A stretch of 64,000 nucleotides of DNA, taken from the NCBI GenBank assembly GCA_002943765.1, contig PQWQ01000016.1:930001-994000 (forward strand). The letters are read 5' to 3'. Each line of letters opens with the position of its first letter. Position 1 is the stretch's first letter. This DNA comes from Psoroptes ovis (taxonomy: Eukaryota > Arthropoda > Arachnida > Sarcoptiformes > Psoroptidae). This document shows positions 62,301 to 64,000 of this stretch, one piece after another. The position numbers were made by a program, and so were the translations under genes. Below the pieces are notes generated by a model that saw only the letters and a program-made list of their open reading frames with translations, ran no database searches and had not been told where the DNA came from.

Positions 62301-63479
62301 TATAATTCGTGATCGATGCAATTTGGAAAATATATCCAATGGCTCGGTTACGTGGTTATTTATCAAAAATTTATTATTTTTATCATCATAAAAATATTGT
62401 TGATGATGATCATGATGATTATGATCATATTCAAGGGTCCAATTAGTTTGATAGCCTAATGTATCGGATACATCAAGAAATTTTTGAAAATTTTTTGGCA
62501 GTATAAAACAAATCGGTGATAATGGTTGTTGTCGTAGTGTTGGATATTGTTTTATCAAATCAAATAGTTCACATAGCGAATCAGATTTGACGATTAGATT
62601 CGTTATTTTATCGAAATTATTTTTGATTATACGAACATTATTATTATTATCATGTCCAAAATCATTAATTAATTGTTTTGATTGTCGTGAAGAATCAATA
62701 ATTAAAATATCACAATAATTCATTGAATTAATAAGGGTTAAATTTACAATTTTATAATAATAAAGTTTCAATTTTGCTTCATATTTTTCGTGGACCAAAT
62801 CTTCGATAGCTTCATTATCATCATCATCATCATTTGTCCATGATTGATCAGATAAAGGCCAATAAATCCGGCGAATTTTTTCATTTCGACATTTATCATG
62901 TAGAACTGATTGTTTTATCTATTCAAAGATAAAAATTATAAGGCTATAACCACTTACAACTTGAATAAACAGCATCAATATATTTACCTTTTCAAATGAA
63001 ATATCAAGGCTGTTTTTCAAATATTTATTATTACCAAAACCATTCGGATACTTGATCGCTTCGGTTGCTTTGATTAGGGTTTTCAATTTAAATTCAATTA
63101 GATCAATTGTATCATTGAAATTATTATTATATTGAGCATTTTGATTATCGATAATGTTTGTAGTTTTAAATGTATTTGATACATTATTGCTATTGCTATT
63201 ACTATTTAAATTGTAAAAATTTTCATTAAAAAAATATAAATATGAATTGTCCACAAATGTTTCAGTCGATGATGATGATTCATTTGATTGTTGCTGTTGC
63301 TGCTGTTGTTGTTGTTGTTGTTGTAAAACATAAATATTTATCAAATAAATACTGATGAATAGTAAACAAATTGTTATGGCTAATAACAATGTAAATAAAT
63401 GTCTAAGTAGATGCCAATTTTTGGCCACCAATTGTACGAAATGTTTAATAAATTCCGTTTTTCGGTGCTTGGTTTTCAT
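59329..63479 (-). CDS. CPED1: CPED1 homologue: cadherin-like and PC-esterase domain protein
   Basis: Seven exons: 63479-62988, 62918-60393, 60322-60102, 60038-59925, 59862-59745, 59665-59519, 59445-59329; 1244 aa. The N-terminus has one hydrophobic helix (LFTLLLAITICLLFISIYLI) after a basic stretch: a type II membrane protein, probably Golgi/ER. Next come a Gln run and a long region of unknown fold. A cadherin-like sandwich follows (~61130-60780: LKYIRIIYPKNLELVPLFSP...), then a Cys-rich block, and the PC-esterase domain beginning ILLIGDSTNRGIMHYIMERL with the GDS nucleophile motif. It continues with ISFVYYPKFWLPTHKRPSF, IIIIGGVQWIS, VKTLGSGFHQSVIGVHYMP, PGKCTCHFHQ and SEILLSRICDN at the end. 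The second active-site motif, DxxH in PC-esterases, reads IGVH. Substrate unknown in any animal, to my knowledge. Confidence 0.92.
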
Positions 63480-64000
63480 TGTATTTGATTTCGGTTACCG
63501 ATTCATTGGTTAGTTCATTTAAATTTAAATCCAGAATTCATCCAAGATTCATGAATTGAATAAGTGGAAAAAAAAGTGTTCCAAGTTTCGTTTAAAGGGT
63601 ACATTTGAAGCATTACATAGCTGAATATCTTGTATTGAATCTGTTTAGAAATGATTAAAATTTGAATTTAAATTTATTTTCAATAATTGAAATATGGTAA
63701 AATAGATCAATCATTTAATGTTTTTTGAAATTAAAAATTGAAAACAATAAGGCCAATCTTACAAAGCCAATTTTAAAGCGAGAAAAATAAAAAAAAATTA
63801 ATTTCTATGGAAATCACTTTTCGAAAAATATATGTGTGTGTGTATGAAATGAATATCTGATTCAAATTTGACATGTAATTGAAATAAATTTTGAAAAATT
63901 TCAAAATTAAATTTTTTACACCATTTTCTATGGTGGTCTCAATGAATGAATGAATGAATGGATGGATTGAAATGTTAATTTCAAGTCAAAAAAAAACTTG
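63480..64000. other. 5' flank of CPED1
   Basis: No gene. TG tract near 63831-63843 and a GAAT repeat near 63939-63962. Presumably promoter and leader sequence of CPED1. Confidence 0.4.

Noticed and set aside
1..64000. tRNA, rRNA, CRISPR array or integrated viral genes
   Set aside because: Looked for B-box-like GGTTCGAA with a matching cloverleaf, direct-repeat arrays and viral polymerase motifs; none seen.

Overview
The window is nuclear DNA from an animal, most likely an astigmatid (dust/storage/parasitic) mite such as Dermatophagoides. That assignment is inference. The reasons are strongly A+T-rich DNA, very short GT-AG introns (mostly about 60-110 bp), metazoan-only genes (alpha2-delta calcium channel subunit, Kibra/WWC, RSK, MK2, CPED1), and coding regions full of Asn/Gln/Asp/His/Ser homopolymers encoded by AAT, CAA, GAT and CAT runs. 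I saw no tRNA, rRNA, CRISPR array or bacterial-style operon.

Layout, left to right: (1) 428-3631 (-), 5' part of a voltage-gated calcium channel alpha2-delta subunit, continuing off the left edge. (2) 5356-7011 (-), an unrecognised coiled-coil protein. (3) 8024-10809 (-), DENND6/FAM116, a Rab GEF. (4) 13963-17366 (+), a membrane-anchored two-domain carboxypeptidase D. (5) 17.4-24.5 kb, gene-empty, with two palindromic MITEs. (6) 24534-26109 (+), MAPKAPK2 (MK2), convergent with (7) 26693-28767 (-), a Kibra/WWC-family protein lacking the C2 half. (8) 30455-33839 (+), MPND with RAMA and JAMM domains. (9) 34344-34854 (+), mitochondrial thioredoxin. (10) 35575-36036 and 36980-37591 (-), two small acidic orphan proteins. 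(11) 38558-41783 (-), ribosomal S6 kinase (RSK). (12) 41.8-53.5 kb, gene-empty and holding seven more copies of the same MITE. (13) 53491-55194 (+), fumarate hydratase. (14) 56123-56963 (-), SH3BGRL-like protein. (15) 58227-58931 (-), phosphomevalonate kinase. (16) 59329-63479 (-), a full CPED1 homologue (cadherin-like plus PC-esterase).

Exon joins were worked out by hand from GT-AG signals, reading phase and family similarity. Every multi-exon model that lies wholly in the window closes in frame. Two MAPK-activated kinases (MK2 for p38, RSK for ERK) lie about 12 kb apart, with no evidence that this is more than coincidence. The rest are housekeeping or trafficking genes with no obvious joint pathway.

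Most worth a second look: the nine-copy hairpin MITE family with a TA target site and mariner-like ends; one copy nested at the centre of a longer palindrome; a C2-less Kibra; a carboxypeptidase D whose first domain has lost a substrate-binding Arg; and a CPED1 homologue whose second catalytic motif appears to lack its Asp.
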